Shown in pieces: positions 17,613 through 25,378 of a DNA stretch of 64,000 nt. The notes below the pieces were generated by a model. It was not told where the DNA came from. It did no database searches and worked only from the letters and a program-made list of their open reading frames with translations. Origin of the DNA: Rhizobium mayense. Lineage in GTDB: Bacteria; Pseudomonadota; Alphaproteobacteria; Rhizobiales; Rhizobiaceae. The DNA lies in assembly GCF_030272705.1 (NCBI RefSeq), contig NZ_JARFYM010000024.1, positions 96,929-160,928 of the forward strand, read 5' to 3'. Position 1 is the stretch's first letter, and each line of letters opens with the position of its first letter. Made by a program: the position numbers and the translations under genes.

Positions 17613-18482
17613 CTACAAGTCCTTTCGAAGTCTGGGATCGAGAATGTCGCGCAATCCGTCGCCGACCATCTGCAGCGACAGGACGGAGAGGATGATGGCA
17701 AAGCCCGGGAACAGCGTCATCCAGGCGGCCTGATCGAGATATTGCCGACCGGCGGCGATCATCGTTCCCCAGGTCGGAATATCCGGGCTCACGCCAAGGC
17801 CGAGGAAGGAAAGGCCAGCTTCGGCAAGCATGGCGTTGGCAAACAGGAAGGTGCCCTGCACCAGGATCGGCGACAGCAGGTTCCTGAGCACATGTCGCGT
17901 CATGATATGCAACGTCGAAACGCCGAGCGCACGGGCCGCCTCCACATAGGGCAGTTCGCGGATGACCAGCGTCGAGGCGCGAACGATGCGGGCGAGCCGC
18001 GGCGCATAGACGATGCTGAGCGCGACGATGACCGTCGTCAGCGATGGTCCGAGGGCCGCGACCAGCGCGATCGCCAGCAGGATGTCGGGAAAGGCCATCA
18101 TGGCATCGACCAGCCGGGCGATCGGCGTATCCAATTGCTTGAAGAAGCCGGCCAGCAATCCGAGCGTGACGCCGATCACAGCGGCCAGCAGGACGACCGC
18201 GCCGCCGACCAGCAGGGACAGGCGGCCGGCATAGATGGTACGCGTGAAGACATCGCGGCCGAATTCGTCTGTGCCGAAGAAATGAATGAAGCTCGGCGGC
18301 TTCAGCCGGTTGACGATGGACAGCTTGCCCGGCGCATAGGGCGCTATCAACGGCGCGAGGACGGCGAGCAGCACGAATATCGTCAGCACGGCGACACCAA
18401 AGACGACTGTCTTGCGCTTGAAGAGACGTCTGGCGAATTTGCGGCGCTCGGCGCCGACGGTGGTGTCTGATATCGCGGCCAT
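17613..18482 (-). CDS. ABC transporter permease, DppC type
   Basis: A 289-residue permease with an N-terminal transmembrane helix (VFGVAVLTIFVLLAVLAPLIA). FGTDEFGRDVFTRTIYAGRLS lies near residue 70, LPYVEAARALGVSTLHI (EAA loop) near 180 and FLGLGVSPDIPTWG near 230, all DppC-type marks. Its start overlaps the stop of the DppB-type gene (18482) by one base, so the pair is translationally coupled. No ATPase gene adjoins on this strand; the fused ATPase at 11845-13680 is the likely partner. Confidence 0.93.
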   Translation of the reverse strand: MAAISDTTVGAERRKFARRLFKRKTVVFGVAVLTIFVLLAVLAPLIAPYAPGKLSIVNRLKPPSFIHFFGTDEFGRDVFTRTIYAGRLSLLVGGAVVLLAAVIGVTLGLLAGFFKQLDTPIARLVDAMMAFPDILLAIALVAALGPSLTTVIVALSIVYAPRLARIVRASTLVIRELPYVEAARALGVSTLHIMTRHVLRNLLSPILVQGTFLFANAMLAEAGLSFLGLGVSPDIPTWGTMIAAGRQYLDQAAWMTLFPGFAIILSVLSLQMVGDGLRDILDPRLRKDL

Positions 18483-19423
18483 CAGTAGCGCACCCTCGGA
18501 TCGACCAGCAGATAAAGCATGTCGATCGCAAAATTGATCAGCACATAGAGCCCGGCGATGACGAGCAGCGCGCCCTGGATCACCGGATAGTCACGCCTGA
18601 GCACGGCGGACACCACGAGGTTGCCGATGCCCGGGAGACTGAAGATGGTCTCGGTCACCACCGCGCCGGAGATCAGCACCGCGGCGGTCAGACCGATGAC
18701 GGTGAGGATCGGGATCAGCGCGTTTTTCAGCGCATGCTTCAGGATCACCTTGCGTTCGATAAGACCTTTGGCGCGGGCGGTGCGGATATAATCGTCGCCA
18801 AGCACGTCCAGCATCGAAGCGCGGGTGAAGCGCAGGATCAGTGCCGAGGAGACGACACCAAGCACGATCGAGGGTAGCGCCAGATGATACATCCGGTCCA
18901 CGAATGACGAGCCTGGCCCGCCATATCCGGAGACTGGAAAGATACCGTGGCGAACGGCAACGGACTGAATGAGAATGAGGCCGAGCCAGAAGCTCGGAAT
19001 GCTGGCCGCCAGCATGGCGAGCGCTGTCGCCGCCTGATCGAAAATCGAACCGCGACGATAGGCGGAATAGATGCCGATCGGCAGGGCGATGATGCTGGCG
19101 ATGATCAGCGAAAATACGGTCAGAAAGAACGTCGGCTCGGCGCGCTCGACAAGCGCTGCGGACACAGGCTCGTTCAGAAAGATAGACTGACCGAGATCGC
19201 CCCGCAGAAGCTGGCCGAAATAATAGAGGTATTGCAAGACCAGCGGCTGATCGAGGCCGAGCCTTGCTCTGAGGCTGGCGATGTCTTGCGCCGTCGCATC
19301 CGGGCCGAGCATGACCGCGGCCGGATCACCGGGAGTGACGCGCACGATCACGAAGACGATCGTGACCACGAGGAACATCACGACGATCATGCCGAAGAGG
19401 CGCTGAAGGATATAGCGTATCAT
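18482..19423 (-). CDS. ABC transporter permease, DppB type
   Basis: A 313-residue inner-membrane permease that starts MIRYILQRLFGMIVVMFLV and carries VTPGDPAAVMLGPDAT, a GDLGQSIF segment and the terminal LYLLVDPRVRY, all typical of DppB. The EAA loop (YIRTARAKGLIERKVILKHA) is near residue 210. It follows the binding-protein gene after a 58-base gap occupied by a perfect hairpin, and is coupled to the DppC-type gene. Confidence 0.93.
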   Translation of the reverse strand: MIRYILQRLFGMIVVMFLVVTIVFVIVRVTPGDPAAVMLGPDATAQDIASLRARLGLDQPLVLQYLYYFGQLLRGDLGQSIFLNEPVSAALVERAEPTFFLTVFSLIIASIIALPIGIYSAYRRGSIFDQAATALAMLAASIPSFWLGLILIQSVAVRHGIFPVSGYGGPGSSFVDRMYHLALPSIVLGVVSSALILRFTRASMLDVLGDDYIRTARAKGLIERKVILKHALKNALIPILTVIGLTAAVLISGAVVTETIFSLPGIGNLVVSAVLRRDYPVIQGALLVIAGLYVLINFAIDMLYLLVDPRVRY

Positions 19424-19438
19424 GTCCTGTCCGATCCT

Positions 19439-19461
19439 CCGGCCGCGTCAGTCGCGGCCGG
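19439..19461 (-). terminator. Intercistronic hairpin after the binding-protein gene
   Basis: A perfect 9-bp GC-rich stem (19439-19447 with 19453-19461) with a 5-base loop sits between the binding-protein stop and the DppB-type start on the minus strand. No T tract follows. It probably blocks 3' exonuclease decay or partly terminates, favouring the binding protein over the permeases. Confidence 0.65.
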
Positions 19462-19481
19462 AATGACGAGCCTATGGGCTG

Positions 19482-21008
19482 CTACTTCTTGATCGATGCG
19501 TTCCAGAAATACGGCCAGGGCGCCGCCTCTACCCCTTCCAGCTTCTGCGATTTGGCAGCCAGAGCATTGAAGTCGCCGATCTTGATCAGCGGCACTTCGT
19601 CGTACATCACCTTCTGGACATCAGCCCACAGCGCCACGCGCTTGTCGGGATCTACAGCGGAATTGAAGGCATCGACCGCGACCTTTCGGGCCGGCGTGTC
19701 CCACCAGCCGGGCGAGCTGGTCGACATTTGTCCCATCAAGGCCGGCTCGGGCAGGAAGGGGCTATGCGTAATATAGATATCCCACAGCTTCGGATCGGCG
19801 CGGCGCTGGGTCAGCGTTGCCCAATCGACCACCTGCATGTCGACATTGAAACCGGCCTGCTTCAGATATTCGGCCGCAACCTGCGCCATCTTGTAGTGGA
19901 ACTCGTACTGGCGACTGGTGAGGATACGCAACGGCTCCCCATTATAGCCCGCCTTCTTCAGCAGAGCGCCGGCGGCCTCGGGATCGGCGACATTATAGGC
20001 GCCACTCGTGCCGGCATCCGTGTTCCACGCATAGGGCTTCGGGTAAAATGCGGCATCGAGCGAATAGAAATCGGTGCTACCGAAGGCGGCGGCAAGCATG
20101 TCCTCCATGCTGAGCGCAGTGCGTACTGCTTTGCGGATATCGACGTTCTTGGTGATACCGTTCGCCGTATTGAAGACGAAGACCGGATAGCCGAAGGGCT
20201 TCAGCATGACCGGCGCGGACGCCGTCGAGCTTTTCAGGCGATCGAAGGATTCGACCGGCAGCGAGTCGACATAGTCATATTGACCGGCAACCGCTGCCTC
20301 GACGCGGGTATTGGCGTCGGGAACGGGGACAAAGCGGATTTCATCGAGATATTGATGCCGGGCGCCGCCGTATCCATCAGCCTCGCCGCCGCGGGATTTA
20401 TAACCGTCGAAGCGCACCAACTGAATATATTGGTCGGCCTTGCGCTCCTTCAGCATGTAAGGACCGGTGCCGACAAAGACGGTCATCGGGTCTTCCTGAT
20501 GCTTAGCCGGAATGATGATCGCCGCCGAATTGTTGAAGGCGAGCAGCGAAAGCAGCGGCGCATAGGGCTGCTTCAGCATGATTTTGACCGTCGACGGATC
20601 GACCGCCGTGATGCTGTCGATGATACCGGCGGTCTGCTTGCCGCGTGAGGCAATCTTGGTCCAGCGATTGAGCGACGCAACGACATCCGCCGAGGTCATC
20701 TCGCTGTTGTCGTGGAATTTGACGCCAGTGCGAAGCTTGATCGTATAGGTTTTACCGTCGGCGCCGATTTCGGGCATGCTGTCGGCCAGAAGCGGCGTTA
20801 CCTTCCAATTCTTGTCGAAGGTATAGAGGGTCTCGAAAATGTGCTGCGAGACGATGCCGACCAAGTCTGCCGTCGACGCCATCGGATCCAAAGTCGGCGG
20901 CTCGCCGATCGTTGCGACATTGATCACACCGCCCTTTTCCTGCGCCAAAAGCGCGGAAGGCATGACGAGAAGGGCTGCTCCCAGAAGAAAGGCAAATTTG
21001 TTTCGCAC
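19482..21008 (-). CDS. ABC transporter substrate-binding protein, family 5 (Dpp/Opp type)
   Basis: A 508-residue periplasmic binding protein with a Sec signal peptide (MRNKFAFLLGAALLVMPSAL, cleavage after LLAQ or nearby). Family-5 hallmarks include VNVATIGEPPTLDPM-like entry sequence near 30, KLRTGVKFHDNSEMTSADVVASL near 100 and VGTGPYMLKERK near 180. It is the first gene of a minus-strand set continuing with DppB- and DppC-type permeases, an EF_0837-type metallohydrolase and RidA. That suggests it captures the substrate degraded by these enzymes. The ligand itself is not identifiable. Confidence 0.92.
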   Translation of the reverse strand: MRNKFAFLLGAALLVMPSALLAQEKGGVINVATIGEPPTLDPMASTADLVGIVSQHIFETLYTFDKNWKVTPLLADSMPEIGADGKTYTIKLRTGVKFHDNSEMTSADVVASLNRWTKIASRGKQTAGIIDSITAVDPSTVKIMLKQPYAPLLSLLAFNNSAAIIIPAKHQEDPMTVFVGTGPYMLKERKADQYIQLVRFDGYKSRGGEADGYGGARHQYLDEIRFVPVPDANTRVEAAVAGQYDYVDSLPVESFDRLKSSTASAPVMLKPFGYPVFVFNTANGITKNVDIRKAVRTALSMEDMLAAAFGSTDFYSLDAAFYPKPYAWNTDAGTSGAYNVADPEAAGALLKKAGYNGEPLRILTSRQYEFHYKMAQVAAEYLKQAGFNVDMQVVDWATLTQRRADPKLWDIYITHSPFLPEPALMGQMSTSSPGWWDTPARKVAVDAFNSAVDPDKRVALWADVQKVMYDEVPLIKIGDFNALAAKSQKLEGVEAAPWPYFWNASIKK

Positions 21009-21041
21009 GACATCATCCCCTTGTTTATTACATTATTACGG

Positions 21042-21054
21042 AACATTAAATGTT
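21042..21054. promoter_or_regulatory. Palindrome upstream of the binding-protein gene
   Basis: AACATTAAATGTT is a 6-1-6 inverted repeat, 34 bases upstream of the minus-strand binding-protein start in an AT-rich promoter region. It is a candidate operator, possibly for the IclR protein encoded at 15013-15852, although it is not the same word as the palindrome at 14969-14978. Confidence 0.35.
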
Positions 21055-21134
21055 ATAATGGAATGATAGCGGCGGTGCGTGCGATGTCAATATGGCTGGG
21101 AACATCGGAGGGCGCCTTGGTGCGCCCCTATTGG

Positions 21135-21290
21135 TCGGCCGGATCGAGACCACGCCAACACCGGGACCGGCGCCCGTTGTGGCGGCGATCTCGAAAACAT
21201 TGTCTATGTGGTAAAAGGCAACGCGCGTGCGCTTGGTGAAAAAGCCCGACTATATGGCGGGGGGCAAAAGCCGCCAGCCGCAGTCACCTG
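21135..21290 (+). pseudogene. Decayed cupin-domain gene
   Basis: Pieces of a small cupin protein can be read on the plus strand but in three different frames. LLVGRIETTPTPG comes first, then GDLENIVYVVKGNARA, then RVRLVKKPDYMAGG. In order they match the usual run of small cupins (entry strand, acidic ENxVYVVxGxAR strand, then the next strand with DYMA). At least two frameshifts separate them, and the His ligands and C-terminus are not recognisable. It is therefore a remnant, probably not expressed as a working protein. The rest of 21055-21434 shows nothing else. Confidence 0.5.
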
Positions 21291-21434
21291 CGACGGTATT
21301 TAATGCCCCGTGGAATCGGGAGGAGCACTGCGCAACGCGGAAACTGGCCGCCGCCACGGTGCTCATCAGAAGAACTACTGCCCCACTGATCGGCTCTTGC
21401 CGAAAGCAAGGCCGACCAGATTTCTTCTGAAGGA

Positions 21435-21680
21435 CTAGGCCGTCAGGAACGCCGACGGCGGCAGCTGAAGAGCGGTGGCGATCCGCCTCAGCTTGGCCGG
21501 ATCTATATCCGCGCCATCTTCGATTTCCATGATCTCGTCGTTGGCAAGACCACATGTCACCGCCAGATCTTCAATGCTGTAGCCCACGGTTTCGCGAGCC
21601 GCTTTCACACGCGCCGCCACATCGTCCGCCTGCAGGGCTTCCGTTTGAACCCTATTTAAATTGTTGACTGAAATGGACAT
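21435..21680 (-). CDS. Small XRE-type helix-turn-helix protein
   Basis: An 81-residue protein whose residues 22-75 fit a Cro/CI-type helix-turn-helix: VAARVKAARETVGYS, then IEDLAVTCGLANDEI (turn between the DNA helices), then LRRIATALQLPPSAFL. No other domain is present. A GGAGA-type ribosome site lies upstream of the ATG at 21680. It stands alone between a decayed cupin and a non-coding stretch. Small XRE regulators of this type are often found upstream of cupin genes, so the neighbouring remnant may be its former partner. Confidence 0.75.
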   Translation of the reverse strand: MSISVNNLNRVQTEALQADDVAARVKAARETVGYSIEDLAVTCGLANDEIMEIEDGADIDPAKLRRIATALQLPPSAFLTA

Positions 21681-22113
21681 TATCGTCTCCTTCTCTGCAT
21701 AGATTCTTGCGAAGTCTTTTATGAGTCTTGGGACAGCCGCCCGTTAAGACGCCGATAACCTTTTATTTCAACCTTGTAATATGAACAAGCGCAAATCGTT
21801 GCATTGCACCAATCGCCCATTTGGCCGCCCGGAGATGCCGTCGATGCGCGGCATGGCTGACAACTGACCACAGTTGACCAAACTACGGATAGTTAACGGA
21901 TTTTTCACCGATCGCGGAGCGCAGGTAACGATAGCGGAGAGGTCGGCGCTCGGCTTATCGTGCCCGAAATATCTGTGCATATGGATGAACGCCAAACCGA
22001 ATTGATGCGCGAAGACGCCGAGGTGGCTTGCTTTTCAGATAAAATTCACCTGCGATTCGTCCGATCCCGAGCATCTTATCGGCATGGCAAAACAACGTCT
22101 ATCTCACGCAGAT
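21681..22113. other. Non-coding stretch
   Basis: About 430 bases between the XRE gene and the beta-propeller gene. Short frames exist on both strands but none has a ribosome site or recognisable protein. The part next to 21680 presumably holds the XRE promoter. No repeat, RNA gene or clear terminator was seen. Confidence 0.5.
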
Positions 22114-22767
22114 CTAGCCTTTGGACTTGGAGACGCGCTTTGGCCGGCGAACGGCTCTCAGCTTCCCGCTGCTTCCACCGCCGCAGAAGAACTGGTCGCC
22201 ACCATCGGACTCCAGTCCCGACACGCCCGTTCCAGGTGGCATATCGAGCCTCTCCAGGACCTTTCCCGTTTCGGGATCGATCCGCCTCACATCGCTCTCG
22301 TCACCTTCCCAGGTGCCGTGCCAAAGCTCTCCGTCGACCCAAGTGACCCCGGTAACAACACGGTTGGACTCGATCGTGCGAAGGATCGTTCCTGTCTGTG
22401 GATCGATCTGATGGATTTTCCGGCCACGATGCTCGCCCACCCAGAGCGTTCCCTCGGCCCATGCCAGCCCCGAGTCACCGCCGTTGCCTGGCGCCGGGAT
22501 GGTGGCAAGCACGCGGCCGGTCGCCGGATCGATTTTCTGGATGCGGTCCTCGGCGATCTGGAACAGGTGCTGACCGTCGAAGGCCGTTCCCGCATGCGCG
22601 GCGACGTCAATCGAGCGCACCGTCTTTCCGGTTGCCGGATCAAGGGCGTTCAGCCGGTCTCCTGACGCAAACCAGACATGCAGGCCGTCGAAGGTGACGC
22701 CATGTATCTGGTCGGCGCCTGGAAAGGGCCCATACTCTCGGAGGATTTCGGCAGCGGATTGTTTCAT
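22114..22767 (-). CDS. YncE/PQQ-like beta-propeller repeat protein
   Basis: A 217-residue protein made of beta-propeller blades, each with a core like IDPATGKTVRSI, IDPATGRVLATI, IDPQTGTILRTI and IDPETGKVLERL, at roughly 45-residue spacing. No signal peptide is visible, so it is probably cytoplasmic, unlike many secreted relatives. The basic C-terminus (RRPKRVSKSKG) is unusual. It ends a minus-strand pair with the regulator gene upstream (9-base gap), and the DUF899 gene is divergent from that pair. The function is unknown; it may bind a ligand or protein connected with the DUF899 protein. Confidence 0.75.
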   Translation of the reverse strand: MKQSAAEILREYGPFPGADQIHGVTFDGLHVWFASGDRLNALDPATGKTVRSIDVAAHAGTAFDGQHLFQIAEDRIQKIDPATGRVLATIPAPGNGGDSGLAWAEGTLWVGEHRGRKIHQIDPQTGTILRTIESNRVVTGVTWVDGELWHGTWEGDESDVRRIDPETGKVLERLDMPPGTGVSGLESDGGDQFFCGGGSSGKLRAVRRPKRVSKSKG

Positions 22768-22776
22768 ATTCTCATC

Positions 22777-23997
22777 CTACTCGTTCGGCAGCGGACCGGG
22801 GAGTAACAAGATCGTCGGGAATCCAAGTACTGGCGGGGTCATCCAACGGCGCGCTCTCCCCAAGCCTAACGACTGCACTTTGCCTGCCGCGGCAAGTTGT
22901 TCAAGCGCCCGCTGCACGGTACGCGGGCTGGCGCCAATCGCAATCGCGAGAGCCGAACTCGACCAGGACTCGCCGTCAGCGAGGAAGGCGAGCACGGCTG
23001 CATGCTGCTCCTCAACAGGCGGCGCCAGCACCACGACCTCGCGCCCGCGGCGCGGCACCAGCGCAAAGCCTCCCTTCGTTGCCTTGACGTCCGCCAGTGT
23101 CCGCAACTCGGCGCGAAGCCGCCCCATTTCGACTCTAAGCCGTGCCCGGTGCGATTCATCGGCGTGTTTCGCCCGGAAGGCGCGTGCGAGGAGCATATTC
23201 CTCGGCACGTCTCCGGGCCAGGCCTCACCCATCGCACGGGCAAGCGCGAACAAAACAGGGCGCGTCGCAAGCGAAACGACGACTCCCGCGTCCCGAACAA
23301 CATTTCGGCATGCGTCCACTACGAGTTCCCCTGACGCCAGAAGCGTCTCCACCTCTTCAAGCAGAAGCGGGTGTTCCTCGCCACGACGCATCAGGCGCGC
23401 CGCCGGCGTATTCAGGACAAGGGCAGCGCTTTCGACTTCCGCCATCAGCGCCGGGATGTTCGCTGCGCGCGCTGCCTGCTCGGCTCGGGTGAATGCCGCG
23501 CGCGCGGCTGTCGTCTGCAGGCGCCGAACGGCGATGCCGGCGACCACCAATTCGTAAGCGGCCCTCGAAACAGCAGGGAGCAGGGCCGGATCGAGCTCGG
23601 CCAGCATCCGTTCGGCCTCATCAAGATGGCCGATCAGGAGCAGCCGCCGGACTTCGAGATTGCGTGCGTGCGCGGCATTCATCCGGTCGCCATGCGCTTC
23701 AAGCGTTGCCCGTGCTGAAGCGAGCGCCTTGGCGGGCCAGGCGAGATCGCGCGAGACAAGCGCAATCTCAGCCTCTGCGACGATACAGCGTGCTCGAGCC
23801 ATGGCCTCTTTCGGACCGAACGCGCGCGCAGCACTTTTGAGGAGCGCCTTTGCCCGGGCGAGATCGCCGAGCTGTGCCATCGCGATGCCTCTGAGCGCCA
23901 GCGCAGGTGCGTCGTCACGCAGGGCGACCCGCTTCAATGCGCCGAGAGGATCACCCGCCGCCAGCGCCCGGGCCGCGGCGGTGATCATCGAGTCCAT
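22777..23997 (-). CDS. TPR-like/HTH transcriptional regulator
   Basis: A 406-residue protein whose N-terminal two thirds is Ala/Leu-rich alpha-helical repeat sequence typical of TPR-like helices (for example LARAKALLKSAARAFG and LDEAERMLAELDPAL). A C-terminal winged helix-turn-helix (about 345-395: SSSALAIAIGASPRTVQRALEQLAAAGKV) probably binds DNA. It is divergent from the DUF899 gene across a 121-base region, and co-directional with the beta-propeller gene. It likely regulates the DUF899 pair. The inducer is unknown. Confidence 0.75.
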   Translation of the reverse strand: MDSMITAAARALAAGDPLGALKRVALRDDAPALALRGIAMAQLGDLARAKALLKSAARAFGPKEAMARARCIVAEAEIALVSRDLAWPAKALASARATLEAHGDRMNAAHARNLEVRRLLLIGHLDEAERMLAELDPALLPAVSRAAYELVVAGIAVRRLQTTAARAAFTRAEQAARAANIPALMAEVESAALVLNTPAARLMRRGEEHPLLLEEVETLLASGELVVDACRNVVRDAGVVVSLATRPVLFALARAMGEAWPGDVPRNMLLARAFRAKHADESHRARLRVEMGRLRAELRTLADVKATKGGFALVPRRGREVVVLAPPVEEQHAAVLAFLADGESWSSSALAIAIGASPRTVQRALEQLAAAGKVQSLGLGRARRWMTPPVLGFPTILLLPGPLPNE

Positions 23998-24118
23998 CGA
24001 AATCCCGTCAAACTTGTAACTCCCATCGTTTCGATAGGCGGGCGTATTTTATGACGGCCACCAAACAACACGTCGCATCTTGAGCGATACGACGACAAAC
24101 AGTCAAAGGAGAAGCACA

Positions 24119-24889
24119 ATGACGGCACATTTGACCGCGACTCGCGAAGAGTGGTTGGCCGCAAGGCTCGATCTGCTTGAGGATGAAAAGGAACTCACGC
24201 GTCGCAGCGACGAATTGGCGCTGCGGCGTCAAGCGCTGCCATGGGTCCGGATCGACAAGGACTATCGGTTCGAGACCGACGAAGGAAATGCCTCGCTGGC
24301 GGATCTCTTCAGGGGACGCTCGCAACTCCTCGTCTACCATTTCATGTTCGGCCCCGACTATACGGCCGGATGCCCCTCCTGCTCTTCGATCGCGGATGGG
24401 TTCAACGGTTTCGTCGTCCATCTCGAAAACCACGATGTCGCCTTCTCGACGATATCGCGCGCGCCGCTCGCAAAGCTGCAAGCATTCAAGCAGCGGATGG
24501 GATGGACCTTTCCGTGGGCATCCTCGTTCGGCAGTGAATTCAACCGCGACTTCGCCGTTTTGTTCACCGAGGAGCAGCAGCGAGAAGGTGGCATACAATA
24601 CAACTTCCGTCGCGAAGCGCCCTCGCCTCAGCTTGTCGCGGGCAAACCCGAGGGACCGGTCACGCAAATGGCAGCCATGACAGGAACCGACGCCGCCACA
24701 TTTACGCGCGAAAGACCAGGCGTCAGCGCCTTCGTGCTCGACGACGGCATCGTGTACCACACCTATTCCAGCTATGCGCGCGGGCTGGACGGCCTATGGG
24801 GCATGTATCAATGGCTCGACCGTGCCCCCAAAGGGCGCAACGAGAATGGCATCTGGTGGCGCCACCATGACAAATATGCCCGGGGCTGA
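24119..24889 (+). CDS. DUF899 thioredoxin-like family protein
   Basis: A 256-residue cytoplasmic protein of the DUF899 family. The thioredoxin-like core carries LLVYHFMFGPDYTAGCPSCSSIADG near residue 65-90 with a CPSC redox motif, then LQAFKQRMGWTFPWASSFGSEFN near 120. The C-terminal part contains YHTYSSYARGLDGLWGMYQWLD and WWRHHDKY. The ATG at 24119 follows AAAGGAG, so it is preferred over the longer frame from 24080. It is divergent from the TPR-HTH regulator and 6 bases upstream of a small membrane protein gene. The family's reaction is not established; a thiol-dependent detoxification role is only a guess. Confidence 0.85.
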   Translation: MTAHLTATREEWLAARLDLLEDEKELTRRSDELALRRQALPWVRIDKDYRFETDEGNASLADLFRGRSQLLVYHFMFGPDYTAGCPSCSSIADGFNGFVVHLENHDVAFSTISRAPLAKLQAFKQRMGWTFPWASSFGSEFNRDFAVLFTEEQQREGGIQYNFRREAPSPQLVAGKPEGPVTQMAAMTGTDAATFTRERPGVSAFVLDDGIVYHTYSSYARGLDGLWGMYQWLDRAPKGRNENGIWWRHHDKYARG

Positions 24890-24895
24890 CGTTCG

Positions 24896-25192
24896 ATGTC
24901 TCTTCAATCCAACAGCCCAAAAGAGACCTCACCCGCGGGCAGCGGCTCCGCCCTCGACCCAAGCGGCAACGCCGCAGCCAGGGGCATATCCGGTTGGCTA
25001 TCCCTGGCCGCGGCACCGACGTTCGCTGTCATGGCGCTGCTGACGGCCACTGCCGGCGGCGCGGATATGATCTGCTCTGCCACCGACCGGGCTTCATCGC
25101 TCAGCGGAATGGTCCCTATGTACCTGCTCATGAGTCTGTTTCATTCCGCTCCCTGGCTGAAGCTTCTCTCCAGCGGCGCCCACCGGTCATGA
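24896..25192 (+). CDS. Small membrane protein downstream of DUF899
   Basis: A 98-residue protein with a polar, Ser/Pro-rich N-terminus and two probable transmembrane helices (about 32-52: GWLSLAAAPTFAVMALLTA, and about 66-85: SSLSGMVPMYLLMSLFHSA). It begins 6 bases after the DUF899 stop and is followed by a terminator, so it forms a two-gene transcript with it. No known family was recognised. It may anchor or partner the DUF899 protein at the inner membrane, which is inference from position only. Confidence 0.7.
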   Translation: MSLQSNSPKETSPAGSGSALDPSGNAAARGISGWLSLAAAPTFAVMALLTATAGGADMICSATDRASSLSGMVPMYLLMSLFHSAPWLKLLSSGAHRS

Positions 25193-25270
25193 CCCGGTGG
25201 GTGCGAGACAAACGGCGATCGGTGGCGATATCACGCCCTCTTTGAGCAGCGATGTTGGTCGCTGAACTGT

Positions 25271-25293
25271 AAAGATTGCATTCAATCTTTTTT
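25271..25293 (+). terminator. Rho-independent terminator after the DUF899 pair
   Basis: An 8-bp stem (AAAGATTG at 25271-25278 with CAATCTTT at 25283-25290), a CATT loop and a six-T run ending at 25293. The stem is AT-rich and of moderate strength. It lies 79 bases after the small membrane protein gene and before the GH25 gene. Confidence 0.65.
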
Positions 25294-25378
25294 GGTAATT
25301 CTCCGTTAGCAATTCATGTCGGTGGTTTTCCGACGGCGTGGATTCGGTCGTCGACTGTTTTTTTGCGTACGGGTTGAT

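Noticed and set aside
17283..18470. A 395-codon open frame on the plus strand
   Set aside because: It is antisense to the metallohydrolase and DppC-type genes and reads as low-complexity charged sequence.
25316..25378. A longer N-terminus for the GH25 lipoprotein
   Set aside because: The upstream part is Arg-rich and would bury the lipobox; the ATG at 25379 gives a proper lipoprotein signal.
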